From Plasmodiophora brassicae (lineage: Eukaryota > Endomyxa: Phytomyxea > Phytomyxea > Plasmodiophorida), in NCBI GenBank assembly GCA_036867785.1, contig CP145418.1:806001-870000 (forward strand): a stretch of DNA of 64,000 nt, read 5' to 3'. The notes under the pieces are model-generated. The model did no database searches. It was not told where the DNA came from and saw nothing but the letters and a program-made list of their open reading frames with translations. Shown one piece after another: positions 44,621 to 55,464 of this stretch (its first letter is position 1; each line of letters opens with the position of its first letter). Made by a program: the position numbers and the translations under genes.

Positions 44621-46926
44621 GAACTGGGATTTGCGATGGCGTCTTTGACAAGCGCTTGAAACCGAGCAAGAGTATCGGAAAGGTCCAGAGGACGTCCTCC
44701 CCGTTCCAGGGTCAACCACCGTCGAAGTTCATCGTTAAGACGGGTTACCTGGTTGGCCAACTGCGTTGATTCTGTCAATCCCAGATTGTTGCATATGGCC
44801 CTACGTAAGACGTGTCAACCTAGTTATTAGGCAGCGGTACATGCGTAAAGGTCGACCTGTTCAACAGGACCTGGGACAATGACTTCGCCATGTGCAAACG
44901 CGAGAGGGAATCGCGGTTTCCTGCCTCGCGATGGAGGCTTGCAAGCAACCCAAATTCTGATGCCTTGACGCATGCATTCCCGATCTTGTTAGCAGCATTC
45001 GCATTGTATAATCCGCAGCTGACCGCCACAATGATAATCAATGCAGAAAGCAGTAGTCGGATTCCTTGACAATGGCGCCATAGCAGACCACTCGTCCTTG
45101 CAGGCAATGCCCACATAGCAGCTAACTGGGAGCCCGCCTTTGAAGGAGGACTGGATTCCGCTACTTGCGTCTTATTCTCGCTGGTGATTTCATCTTTGTT
45201 TTCGCCGGCGTTGGAAGACCCGGCGCCCAGGCTAAGTCGAGCCGACTCTGCCCATTTGGTAAACGCTGTCCGAACGCCATCGATGGTTTGTTTCACGATG
45301 ACAGATTTGATACCCCAAACGGCTCTCGAGAAGATCAATGCTACGCGAGCGGTGACCTCGCATCCTACGTCTGAAGGCAGAGCATCATACGCGACAAGAA
45401 CGACAAATGAGTCTCCGTAAGGGACATCAGTTGAAGACGATTGGCTTCTGGAATAGATGAAGAAATTAGCAAACGTTATGAATTTGATAAACGATGAAGG
45501 TAAACCGCACCTGATATGAACAGAGGAACTTGACGACACACAGGTGCATATCTCTTTGACGCGAGTACACTTAACACCCGCGAGCGGGTTAGTCACTGGC
45601 ATTACCATTTCGATCGTTCTGCGTAAATTTGATGCATTCGCCGAGCTCTCCCACGGGGAAATGTGAACGTCTTCGGCACCAATGGAAGCGAGGTGCGTTG
45701 CCATCGACAAAGCTGCCGGCGTGTCGGCATAGAATGTGTTGAAAAATTCCCTAACGGACCCATTCATTACAGGTGCGGCGAGGCGACGCAAGGCACCTAC
45801 CCGACGGGTACAGCAAGTTCTACGCGCCCAACCTCAGTAAAGTCCGTTGGCGACGTTGACCCCCAGACAGAATCGGACAATGCCTTCTCCAGGCCAGCAA
45901 GGGGATTATCTTCAACGATGACGTTTTTTGAGACAGCGTCGACACTTGGAGCAGATTGCTCAGCCGAAGCAAGGCCGTCGTCGTCTGTATGGCATTTGGT
46001 TTGCTAACCTTTGCATGTCAGGGTCCGATGCAATCCAAGTTGCGTCCCACACTTACCTGGTCCACGTTCCCAGCAGGTGGGGCATTACAGTCAGTATTGC
46101 GAGCAGTGCTGCCATCGAACGTTCCAATAACGGTGACAGTGGGAGACGGGTCCCGGGAGGACGTTGTAGAAACAACGTTGCTCTTGTCGGGAAACCCCCA
46201 AAGCGACCGAAGCAGGCCATAACACCGATTTCGGGACAGTACCGAACCGAAGAAATAGGATGTCCCATTACGCAAATGAATTTCAATGGCGTTTGGGACG
46301 ACCTGAATAGCCACGGTGAGCACCAATTCAATCAACAAGACATACAACGTACCCAGGCGGTGTTCCGTTTTGCAATCTGATCCACTTCAGCAAACGGGAT
46401 TACGAGCGTTTTCTATAGTGCCACATATAGACATCAGCAGGATGTGGGCATACCGGCCAGCCATGAGTTTCTCTACCGACACTGTCGGTGCTGAAAAAAT
46501 TGCTGTAAAAGCAAATATGTCTACTGGAGACGAACATGCGCCCTTGGAACAGAATGACCGCTGACTTGATAAGTGCACACGAGAAATCTAATGCGAACTG
46601 TTCGGTACACGGACACCATTTTGAACCACTCGTACCGCACCGTCTACGAGGTCCTCATCGACGCCGAACGTGAGCGAAAACGTGCGGTTCTTCAACATCT
46701 GTCGACAGTGTCGGAAATGATGACGAACGCTCGCACTGTGCCATGTACACACCTGCAGATCGGCATCCGTCCCGGCGGCGCTGCTTCCCCGCTCATCACC
46801 GTTCGCCGACACGGATGGCGCTAGACCATCCGTTGTCGTAACCGCGGTCGCTTGCAGCGGTGACGCCCCACCGGCATCTTGAACGACCGCCTGCGATCGC
46901 GCATCATCCGCGGCAGACGACGCCAT
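44621..46926 (-). CDS. GRAM-VASt sterol transfer protein (Aster/Lam family)
   Basis: Exons join to a GRAM domain: DFSCALIKSAVILFQGRMFV, SSRHICFYSNF, KTLVIPFAEVDQIAKRNTAW and NAIEIHLRNGTSYFFGSVLS. After an acidic linker comes a VASt (StART-like) domain, GEFFNTFYADTP, HISPWESSANASNLRRTIEM, PYGDSFVVLVAYDAL and VWGIKSVIVKQTIDGVRTAF. A single C-terminal membrane helix (LLLSALIIIVAVSCGLY) and a coiled-coil tail finish it at 44621. This is the order of yeast Lam and animal GRAMD1 proteins, which carry sterol between plasma membrane and ER at contact sites. GRAM should sense anionic lipid and VASt carry sterol. The gene is divergent from the MPO1-like gene, with 224 bases between starts. Confidence 0.82.
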
Positions 46927-47150
46927 GAGCGGGCGTACGACGACGATCGACGGTCGGTTGGGCCGGATGAGCCCGGCGCTGACCCCCCAAAACCGCCGCG
47001 GGCTGCACGCTGCACGGTAGTCGTGAAGAAAATCGCGGATATTTCCCCTCGCTGTTTTGCTGGAATGACGAGACTCGGGACACGCGAGGACGGCCTCGCG
47101 AAAACCATTTCGCTGTTGCGCCATAGGGGCAGGCAGCGTCATCAGCCGTC
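46927..47150. promoter_or_regulatory. Divergent promoter between GRAM-VASt and MPO1-like genes
   Basis: A 224-base interval separates the two predicted start codons and must hold both promoters. No clear element is seen by eye. Shared control of a sterol carrier and a fatty-acid oxidation enzyme is possible but untested. Confidence 0.4.
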
Positions 47151-48029
47151 ATGGGAATGTTTGATCTGGTGGAACAGCTGGAGTTCTGTATGTGTACAGC
47201 TTGTCAGCAGACGATGCACCAACGTGATTGCGTCTAACCTTTGCATGCCAGATGGGTCGTATCATAACAACAAATGGTGGGGCGTTGTGCACCACCGGAA
47301 TACGCGGAGAGGCCTGCTGACGGACTGCCGACAGGAACCAACTTATTCATCTCATATTTGTTCCAACAATTTTCCTGACGGCGTGCATCGGTAAACATGG
47401 CTTTGCGTATCAAGAATACGAGCTGACGAACGCTTCCTAATAGGCCTATGTTATACTGGACCGTTGGTGCAGGTCCCAGATGCTGATGGATCCCTCATCG
47501 AATTCAATGGGGCGTTCGTCCTTTTCCTCATGTACGCTATCATGTACCTCTGCATCGATGTCCAGGGCGCCGTAAGATCTACAACCTAGTCTGGATCCAT
47601 AATTCCGATCACCTGCTTTGGTCAGATCGTCGCCAACGCTGTCCTCTTTGGCTGCTTGCTGGGAGCGAACTATATGTTCCACTTCTTTGGCCCGACCCAC
47701 GCTTGGAAATACGCTTCCGTAGTGCATGTTATTTCCTGGGTGATGCAGATCTTCGGCCACCGTTACTTCGAGAGTCTGTTTCGGTACAGGGTCTGTCAAA
47801 TGGCTCGCTCTGATAGCGTTTTTGAATGTCAGAACGAAACCCTGCTCTACTTGACAACTTGGCGCAAGCGTTTCTTCTGGCGCCCCTCTTCGTCTGCATG
47901 GAAGTCGTATTCCATCTTGGATTCCGGCAGGACATCTATCGCGACCTGAAGAACCGTGTGGGGCGCAATATTGCCGCATTCAGAAAGGCCCAGGCCGATC
48001 AAGGCAAACGGTCAAAGAAATGCTCGTAG
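47151..48029 (+). CDS. MPO1-like (DUF962/YGL010w) 2-hydroxy fatty acid dioxygenase
   Basis: The spliced reading starts MGMFDLVEQLEF, then YGSYHNNKWW, NQLIHLIFVPTIFLTA, a helix FVLFLMYAIMYLCIDVQGA, VLFGCLLGANYMFHFFG, VVHVISWVMQIFGHRYFE and finally KRNPALLDNLAQAFLLAPLF and FHLGFR. These are the landmarks of the MPO1 family: the early Y-x2-H, N-x3-H, W-x2-Q-x2-GH and PALLDNL-APLF. Yeast Mpo1 is an ER iron(II) dioxygenase that shortens 2-hydroxy fatty acids by one carbon during phytosphingosine breakdown. The key His residues appear present. At least five introns are needed, and one boundary near 47290 does not phase cleanly. ALDH3 and LCB1 genes further right belong to the same metabolic area. 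Confidence 0.75.
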
Positions 48030-48216
48030 ACAGGGTCGTCAAACATCCCCTTGCTGTTACTACATGATCCGGTTTCGGTTGACATGAATTGTCATGGTGA
48101 TGTTGTTAGACCCGCGTTCTGCAATGGGACCTGTCAAACCTATCAACCGTTCCTGCATTTCCGGAACCGATTGTCAGTGCCGACTGTTGAGGACCTCGAG
48201 GGGCAAGCCGTCCGTA

Positions 48217-50178
48217 ATGGAACAACCGTCAGGCGTTTCTGCTGCCGAAGCGGTCATCCACAATATCCATGGGCTTTACACTTCCGCAGATAACGGGCTC
48301 CTGACGATCGGCCAAGAGTTGGGCATCGTCGTAGAAGCACCTAGGCCAAAGGTGACCGTCATGCTTGTCGGCAACCATTCTGCTGGAAAGAGCTCGTTCA
48401 TCAACTGGTCCGTTCCGTCCATCGTTAGCGAATGGCACCCAGTAAACCGATTCGTTGTTCTCAGGTACATCGGAGAATACGTGCAGGTACACGTCGTCAG
48501 CCTTGCAGGGGATACACTCGACCTGACATCGATGTGCAGTTGGAAAGCGTTGCAATGGAAACGAACTCGTTTACGTTTGTAACGAGTGGGAAGAAGCGCG
48601 ACACTTTCAAGGTAACGAGCGTCGCCTGTTTCCGCAGCTTCATTCGGTTAATGGTGTACGTAGGGACGAGCCACGATCAAGCACAAGCCCTGGCTTGCAC
48701 AGATTGAGTCGTTTGCTGGTGCTGTTGATAACCTATCTACCCAAATCAGTGCATCGCGAAAGAACCTTTTCGCAATGTGCGATTTCATTGACACACCAGG
48801 GTTGACAGATGGCTCTCTCAAGTATCCGTATCCAGGTTGCCGCTACACCGAGTACGTCCAGAATGGCATTCCGTTTACTTACTGTGTGTCTGGTTAGTGA
48901 ACGAGATTCTGGAGTGGCTGGGGGAACGGGCCGATCTGATTTTCGTGTTCTTTGACCCGCACGGTCAAGCATTATGTGCCCGAACGTAACCATATTGCTT
49001 GAATCAGTGTCGCAACCACCTGAATTTTTAAATCCGTTTGGTATAGAATGAATGTTGTCCAACGTCTGAACCAGACATGTAAACCGAAGACCCACTACTT
49101 CTTGACAATGGCTGACAAGGTAATGCGCCACAGTCAACGTACCCCGGTCCTCCGAATCATGTTTGCCACAGATTCCATCCGAAAAGGAGCGTTCGAAGGT
49201 CATCTTGCAGGTTGCTCAATCGCTGAGCCATGCTCAGACTCAACTGTCACCGGCAATAATGTCTGAATCAGACAGCCAATCTAAACGAGAAACTGATCAC
49301 TCGTCATGGGCTGATTCTGAAACATGGCTTGGGGAGCACGCCCTCAGGTGACCACGTCTGGTCCCACACAATTTCGCTCTCAGGCTAATCGTTGCATGTA
49401 CAGGGTGCGGCCAATCTTTATTCCTCAGAAAGCTCAGACTGCCGACGACCACGATTTCAACAGGATCGACGAAGCTCTGCAACTCATATCCGACGCCGTC
49501 AATCAAAACGTACAAAGCCATATCGAGAGACTCGAAGTCGACAGCTCCAGGTTACTGGATGCCCTCGAGACGCGACTGAGACGGTTGGCATTACCAATGT
49601 CGTATTGCACCACTGGAGCTGACTGCCTCGTGGTTCAGACATGAAACCCGTCAACGAGTGAACAGAATCACAAAATCGCTTCATTTAGCGCTTCTGCTCT
49701 GCGGCTGGACGGTTCCCATGCTTCTTACGCTATACCTGTTGCACATTGCAGACGGCGTTCTCGGTCCAAGGTATTGTTTTCGTCTACGGGTCCGGTTTAT
49801 TGTTACGCTCAGTATAGTCCATAGTGCTGGGTGGTTCATCCAGCACCCGTGGCTCTATCCACTGCTGCCTGCTCTAAAGACGCTGAGTTCACAGTTTTCG
49901 TCCGCAATGGCACTGGCTGATCGGTGGACAATGCTGACGCAGTTGACGGTCTCCTTCACAATCATCATTATACTGGCTAAAGCAACCGCCATGTGCTTCC
50001 TCAGTGTCATGTCGCCAGCCGCATCCAAGAAAATGTACGCCTGGAGAGCCATTCTCAAGCAAATCCACGAAGGTAGTCCAATCGGATGATGTCTGCCGTA
50101 CCGAACTAACCTGGTTCCTTCTTAGTCGAAGTTCAAGGCCAGTGGAAGTTGCTCTTCTCGGAGTCCACCTTCGATTGA
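48217..50178 (+). CDS. EHD/sarcalumenin-like dynamin-superfamily GTPase with C-terminal membrane segments
   Basis: The start MEQPSGVSAAEAVIHNIHGL leads to a P-loop VMLVGNHSAGKSSFINW. After introns come YIGEYVQ, SFTFVTSGKKRDTFKG, the G3 motif DFIDTPGLTDGSLKYP, VNEILEWLGERADLIFVFFD with DPHGQALC, and VVQRLNQTCKPKTHYFLTMA. This order is that of EHD-type and sarcalumenin GTPases, which remodel membranes. No EH domain is found. A coiled stretch (RIDEALQLISDAVNQNVQS, LEVDSSRLLDALETRLRR) precedes two or more hydrophobic segments (LHLALLLCGWTVPMLLTLYL, LTVSFTIIIILAKATAMCF), so it is membrane-embedded, as in Fzo-like dynamins. At least eight short introns are needed. The target membrane is unknown. 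Confidence 0.72.
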
Positions 50179-50710
50179 TTCGCAACCGCGTTCTGAACGA
50201 ATAAATACAACACATCATTCGGTCTTTGTGCCCTCTACAAGGTGGCGGGGTGTCACCGGATGGGACGACCATGAGGAAAGCCCACTGGCCATACAGAACT
50301 GGGGCGCTTTGTCAGGACGACAATGCCGGGCAAGAGCACACGCCGCCCAGCATAGGAGTTGTTCGTCAACCAGGGACCCGGCGCACAGCTCAAATCAACG
50401 GTTCGATGGCCATCGCTGATCCTTGACCAGTCATGGACGGACCAGGGCATTTCCAGTTGAAACGACGCCGTCGATGCTCACCAGATCACCGCGGGCCGCC
50501 CGTTCCGAAGGACGTTCGTTCCAAATAGGGGCCCCGTTTCGGCACGGAAGCCCGAATCAGCTGGTCGCACAGTGTGTAGGCTGCATCAGCGACTGGGCCT
50601 CGGGTCTATTTCTGGGCCAGGGCCACGGGGGCGGCTGCATCGGCGAGCTGCCGCGGACGAGGGCATCCCATTTCGTTTCGGTGCCAAACGGTCAGCTGCA
50701 CGTTGCAACA
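50179..50710. other. Spacer without recognised gene
   Basis: About 530 bases between the GTPase gene and the next secreted-protein gene. The plus strand is open from 50423 into that gene, but the extension is Arg-rich, has no features and would mask a clear signal peptide, so it is taken as 5' flank. Confidence 0.4.
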
Positions 50711-51445
50711 ATGAACGCGAACTCTATCGTCGTCGTTGCCATCGCCTGCTCCCTGCTGGGAGTGCTCAGCATGGACCCAGCCCCATCATCGACCACGACC
50801 GGCCCAATCTTACCGCCGACTACGCCGGGCCCACCCTTACCGTCAACCACGCCGGGCTTAACCTCAACGTCGACCACGTCGGGCTCGGCCGCGCCATCGT
50901 CGACCACGTCGGGCTCGGCCGCGCCATCGTCGACCCCGTCGCTGGGCTCAATGTCATCGCCGTCGACCGATAAGACACCAGGTCGTCTTGTCAACAATCC
51001 GTCGTATCGGCTGATGGGTCTGGGTGCGGCCCTTGGAACCATCATCGCGTTGGCTATTCCACGTCAGCGTGAGGTCCGAAAATTCGTAACCCCTCCAAGC
51101 CGCCCTAGCTGGTTACCCGGTCCAGCACCGTCTACACGCACGGTCGTCAGGAAGGTCGGCGCGAACCCAGTTTGGCGTGGGCTCGCTGGGATGGGCGCCG
51201 GTGGCGGTATCGCTTTGCTCGCCGACCGACTCCTGGAGAACCAACCCAAGTTCCGTGGGGTCCATCAGCAAGCCACGCAGGGTGTGAACGTGGGCCTGGA
51301 GAAACTCACGCAGGGTGTGAACGTTGGCGTGGAGAAATTCAAGGACCTTGGGAGCCGTGTCGGGGGCACATTCAAAAGGTGCTTGCACCTCAACCGGGCC
51401 TCAGAAGCGTCAAGCGCGACTCCTCGCACTTCGAATGGGCAGTAA
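50711..51445 (+). CDS. Secreted/membrane protein with mucin-like stalk and glycine-zipper segments
   Basis: The start MNANSIVVVAIACSLLGVLS is a signal peptide. A Thr/Ser/Pro-rich stalk follows, with an exact 30-base tandem repeat (STTSGSAAPS twice) likely to carry O-linked sugars. Next come NPSYRLMGLGAALGTIIALA, a Gly/Ala-rich hydrophobic segment, RTVVRKVGANPVWRGL and MGAGGGIALLADRLL. A second internal repeat, TQGVNVGLEKL and TQGVNVGVEKF, lies near the end. Layout and several motifs parallel the gene at 52463, so the two are divergent relatives. No known family is recognised. Gly-zipper segments could oligomerise in a membrane, but no activity should be assumed. Confidence 0.6.
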   Translation: MNANSIVVVAIACSLLGVLSMDPAPSSTTTGPILPPTTPGPPLPSTTPGLTSTSTTSGSAAPSSTTSGSAAPSSTPSLGSMSSPSTDKTPGRLVNNPSYRLMGLGAALGTIIALAIPRQREVRKFVTPPSRPSWLPGPAPSTRTVVRKVGANPVWRGLAGMGAGGGIALLADRLLENQPKFRGVHQQATQGVNVGLEKLTQGVNVGVEKFKDLGSRVGGTFKRCLHLNRASEASSATPRTSNGQ

Positions 51446-52462
51446 GCCGTACAACACGGGTCGATGGTGACAACCTGACGTCCCAGGACCTTTGCCGACC
51501 AGGACACGACCAGAATCCCACAATTTTTGTAAACGTTCCGTTTCGTTGTTGAACGATGGTGCTTCTAGTCGATGCAGGATCTGCGGTGATCGTCAGACGT
51601 CTGCTTGTCGCTCGATGGTCGCCAGTTGCCCGTCTTGGGCTCGAAACGGACGTCCGCGTCTCCGCCAGGCCCGCCACCTGACTGAAACACGAGTCGAGCG
51701 GGTGACGACGACGGCGGCGCCCCATTGTCGCCTTGACACGGATCCGGCCAGTTGCAACGCGATCGAGTCGTAGTGGTAATTGCTGTCGCCTTTCCTGGCG
51801 GGCGTGCTTAGGACGTTGCCAGCGTCTACGTTGCCCAACTTCGTTTGCCAGTCAGGCTTGCGGAGATGGGCCTAGGGTCCTCTCGCTGTCTGGTACTGTC
51901 GCCACGTTTAGGGACGCTTATCCTACCTACCCGTTTGGCCGTTTCTGGTGCCGCGACAATACAAAGCTGTCACGCCACCGTTCTATCGTTTCCCGATACT
52001 GGTTTGATGATGCGACCGCCTGACAGCAATCTCATCATCAAGAATATTATCCAGAAGTGACAGTCTTGATGAACAACTCAGTTGACTTTCTTGTCTGGTC
52101 CACGTCCAGCTGTTCGTGCAGTCTCGTGGGATCGGTGCCGGCAGCGGCATCGCCGGCAGGAACAACACCAAAAACCCGCATGTCGACATGCGCTTGACCC
52201 ACGAGACAGGCGGTAAGCAATGCTCGCCGGCAAGAGATGTTCGCCAGCAAGCGATGTTCGCCGCCTGCGACTCCCGCACCTGGATTGGCATGGTCATGGA
52301 CGTCGCAAACCTATTTTTAAAACGCGGCTGCAAGTCCGTACGGTGACCCGTGGCGCACGATTCACGAACGCGTGCCGACCTCCAATCTGCAAATCGTCTC
52401 GTCGTAGCGACATCACTTTCTAACCGGGGCAGACACGCACACACAACACGCACACACACACA
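51446..52462. other. One-kilobase spacer, no gene seen
   Basis: Frames on both strands are short and lack protein-like features. The right end (52430-52462) is a CA-rich run just before the next start codon. A near-duplicate pair of 20-base stretches around 52220-52260 (GGCAAGAGATGTTCG, AGCAAGCGATGTTCG) is the only local repeat noticed. Confidence 0.45.
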
Positions 52463-53035
52463 ATGATGAAGGACCTGCTCGTCGTCGTATCCTGCGTTCT
52501 GATTGCGCTGGCGGCCGCTGCTAACCCACCTGGCGGCCAGCCTGACGTGCCACTGCAACCAGCGCAGGCATCCGCCGACGGACAGCAGGCTCTTGAAGCG
52601 AACCCGCTGGTTCGTGCAGCGATATTCGCGACCGAGAATCCGGTTCTGGCCGCCGGCCTGATGGGCGGCCTGGTCGGTCTGGCGCAACGGCGTCGCCAGG
52701 TCGCCGATGGCACGGTGGAGACGTTCTGGGGCGGATCGAAGCCCGTCTACCGGAAGGTGGGCGCGGGCCCCCTGACGCGAATGGTGACGGGCGGTGCGCT
52801 GGGCGCTGGCGCTGCCGCCGCTGCGCCCTACATCCGCAAGAAGTTCAACGACCTGGACGCCGTCAAGAGCCATGCACCCAAGGTGGCGGCGTTCGCTGGC
52901 AAGGCGGCCAGTGCGACGACGGCGGCGGTGGCGTACGCCCGAAACGCACGCGACTACGTGGCCGGGCTGTCCGGCGAGGCAGGGCTGTCCGGCGAGGCAG
53001 GGCTGTCCGGCGAGGTGTCCGGCGACCAGGCCTGA
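52463..53035 (+). CDS. Secreted/membrane glycine-zipper protein with C-terminal repeat
   Basis: Intronless, 190 residues. Signal peptide MMKDLLVVVSCVLIALAAAA is followed by a Pro/Gln-rich linker. Then come NPVLAAGLMGGLVGLAQRRR (Gly-zipper segment), YRKVGAGPLTRM and VTGGALGAGAAAAAPYIRKK. The C-terminus carries three copies of a six-residue unit (GLSGEA, GLSGEA, GLSGEV), a recent microduplication. The shared order NP..GL.G, RR, RKVGA.P and Gly/Ala segment marks it as a paralogue of the 50711 gene without its mucin-like stalk. An AATAAAGGC polyadenylation-like site lies near 53068. Function unknown. Confidence 0.65.
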   Translation: MMKDLLVVVSCVLIALAAAANPPGGQPDVPLQPAQASADGQQALEANPLVRAAIFATENPVLAAGLMGGLVGLAQRRRQVADGTVETFWGGSKPVYRKVGAGPLTRMVTGGALGAGAAAAAPYIRKKFNDLDAVKSHAPKVAAFAGKAASATTAAVAYARNARDYVAGLSGEAGLSGEAGLSGEVSGDQA

Positions 53036-53105
53036 ACCTGAACCGTACGTGCTGTCTGTGAGCCACAATAAAGGCACGCGTGCTCTCTAGCGGATCGTCG
53101 GTGAT

Positions 53106-54056
53106 CTAGTATTCCGTGTCGGTGTCGGGCATGGAATCGTCGGCCGCCTGCGCCAGGTGGTTCTTGTCGACGCCCATCTTCTTCTGCCGGATGCCCTTCA
53201 GGCCGACGCCCTTCTTGATCTGGTGTGTCTGGATCTGCGCCGTCGTCTGGAACGAGACGGGCGAGGCCGACGGCAGGCTCATGCCGGTCGACAGGGGCGG
53301 CGGCTGCTCGAACTCGATCGGGCCAGAGACGGCCGCCACGCCCGACGAGTACATCTTGAACTGCGGCAGGACGACCGGCGGGTTCGACGACACTCGGTAC
53401 GGGGCGGGAGGGCCCGCCTTATGCTGCAGTGCCAGCATCTCCTTCTTGTGCCGCTGCGTCGCTGACAGACGCTCCCGGGTCCTAATCACAATGCACCCGA
53501 GCAGGATTGTCAGCAGCAGGATCGTGACGCCTGCGGCGACGATGGCCCAGAGCGGGAACAGGCTCAGCAGCGACGGCGACGACGTCGGCGCGCTCGTCGG
53601 GCACGGGTTCTGCGACTCGACGTACAGCGAGTTGGAGCACGACGTCAGCGTCACGCTCGCCTGTGTCATCGGCTGCGTCGTGTCGACGTACTTCCCCAGC
53701 GACGTCTGCGTCGTGAACGTCGACCCGGCCTGGAACTGGTTCTGCAGGGCGGCGATGATCGAGGCGGAGGACGCGGCCGTGGACGTGGACGGCGGTAGGA
53801 TGTAGAAGATGATGTTGGACGACGACGCCAACGGGACGATGGTGTCGCCGACCAGGCGGGCGCTGTCGACATTGGCGACCGGGCAGAGCTGGCCGATGAA
53901 GTTCTGCGCCTGCCCGTCCCGATAGCTTTGCGACCAGGCGGACGTGTCCATCGTCAGCGCCTGCGTTATGCGGGTCGCGGGCACCTGAGCGCCCGCTGAC
54001 CGCGCCAGCGCCGCCGCCCACCACCACCAGCAAAGAGCGGCGACGACAGCCGCCAT
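53106..54056 (-). CDS. Type I membrane protein with conserved cytoplasmic tail, copy 1
   Basis: Intronless, about 316 residues. A signal peptide (VVAALCWWWWAAALARSAGA) leads to an ectodomain with RITQALTMDTSAWSQSY, NIIFYILPPSTST and two late Cys (SCSNSLYVESQNPC). A single helix (LWAIVAAGVTILLLTILLGC) precedes a basic cytoplasmic stretch. The last 45 residues, PVSFQTTAQIQTHQIKKGVG, then LKGIRQKKMGVDKNHLAQAA and DDSMPDTDTEY, are almost identical to the neighbouring gene at 54188-55265. The ectodomain shows alternating short strands and could be SEA-like, but this is only a guess. Strong constraint on the tail suggests an intracellular partner. Confidence 0.72.
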   Translation of the reverse strand: MAAVVAALCWWWWAAALARSAGAQVPATRITQALTMDTSAWSQSYRDGQAQNFIGQLCPVANVDSARLVGDTIVPLASSSNIIFYILPPSTSTAASSASIIAALQNQFQAGSTFTTQTSLGKYVDTTQPMTQASVTLTSCSNSLYVESQNPCPTSAPTSSPSLLSLFPLWAIVAAGVTILLLTILLGCIVIRTRERLSATQRHKKEMLALQHKAGPPAPYRVSSNPPVVLPQFKMYSSGVAAVSGPIEFEQPPPLSTGMSLPSASPVSFQTTAQIQTHQIKKGVGLKGIRQKKMGVDKNHLAQAADDSMPDTDTEY

Positions 54057-54187
54057 GGTGGTTGCCCGCCGCCGTCCAGCACTGGGTACGGGTGCCCGAT
54101 CGTATCTGCGACCGATGGTCCTGTACCCAGAACCGGCAGGAATTGTATTTACCCGTCGCGATTCGAGGAGGGAGGGGGGCGCCCGTG

Positions 54188-55265
54188 TCAGTATTCGGTG
54201 TCGGTGTCGGGCATGGAGTCGTCGGCGATCTGCGCCAGGTGGTCCTTGTCGACGCCCATCTTCTTCGATCGGATGCCCTTCAGGCCGACGCCCTTCTTGA
54301 TCTGGTGCTGCGTCTGCCCGGTCGTCGTCTGGAACGAGACGGGCCCGCTGATCAGCGCCCCCTGGTACCCTTGGGCGCTCTGCATCGACGTCGGGCTCGC
54401 CGCCTGGCTGAACGACGGCAGGACGGTCTGAGCGGGCGGCTGCCCCGGCTGCGAGTACATCTGGAACTGGCCCTGGACGACGGGCACCATGGCCACGTCG
54501 ACCTGCGGCTGGATGTACAGGTTCGCCGGCCCAGGGCTCGCCTGCAGCGCTGCGACACCCGGTGGCGGCGCACGCTGCTGCCCGCGCCGATAGCGCACGA
54601 CGACGACCAGGACCAGCAGCGACAGCACGATCGCAATCAGGCCGGTTGCGATGATCGCCCACAGCGGGAACGTGTCGATCATGGACGGGTCCGGCGAGGT
54701 CGACGGCGGCGCCGTCGTCGGGCACGACGCGCCGCCGCTCACGACGAAGGTCGTCCCCGAGCAGTACTGCAGGGCAACGTTGGTCGTGACCGTCGCCTGC
54801 GACGCCCTGTTGATGTGCGACGCCAGCGTCGACTGCAGGAACGTGGCCGATGGCGACTGGTACTGTGTCCATCGTTCAGCGACGGTTGCCCGGCGACGCG
54901 ATACGCTCGCGTGTCTGTGTCACCTGCGCGACGAACTGGGCCTGGACCTGCGCCTGCGTCGGCGACGTCTGCCCCGCCGGCGGGGGCAGGATGTACAGCG
55001 TCATCGTCGACGATTTGTCGGCGTTGCCGGTCAGCGTCGGGTTGGCGACACGCGACGCGGACACAGACACCGCCTGGCAGAGGTCGGCGACGAACTCGGC
55101 GGTGAGCGACACGATCGTGTCGGGCGAGTACGACGAGACGTCCACCGACAGCGACTGCGACACCTGCGTCGTCTGGACCGTGTCGCCGGGCGCGTAATCG
55201 CCCCGGACGACGACGACGACGGCGCAGGCGACGACGACCACGACGAGCGCCGCCGGCATGGTCAT
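54188..55265 (-). CDS. Type I membrane protein with conserved cytoplasmic tail, copy 2
   Basis: Two exons. The first starts MTMPAALVVVVVACAVVVVV and runs to QAQVQAQFVAQ. A roughly 61-nt intron (GTGACA to ACACAG) then leads to YQSPSATFLQSTLASHINRA. The ectodomain shows TTQVSQSLSVDVSSYSPDTI and TMTLYILPPPAG, parallel to copy 1. The helix LWAIIATGLIAIVLSLLVLV precedes a Pro/Gln-rich linker and the shared tail, HQIKKGVGLKGIRSKKMGVD then KDHLAQIADDSMPDTDTEY. Ectodomains are well diverged while the tail is nearly fixed. The tandem arrangement, 131 bases apart and same strand, shows local duplication. Confidence 0.72.
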
Positions 55266-55409
55266 CCGGGTCCGCTCGTCGACAATGGCACCACTAGACC
55301 ATGTAGTACAGTACCGACCCCTTCGATCGATCCGCAGACATCGCGCCTACGTATCTATGCAGGGGGCGGCACACACCCGTACGACCACCACACGTGGATC
55401 GTCGCCAGG

Positions 55410-55458
55410 AGGCGGCACACACACACACACACACACAGACAGACAGACAGACAGACAC
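55410..55458. repeat. (CA)n and (CAGA)n microsatellites
   Basis: A run of CA dinucleotides followed by CAGA tetranucleotides lies just downstream of the myosin stop codon, in what should be its 3' UTR. Such tracts are polymorphic and prone to assembly error. Confidence 0.85.
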
Positions 55459-55464
55459 CTGTAC

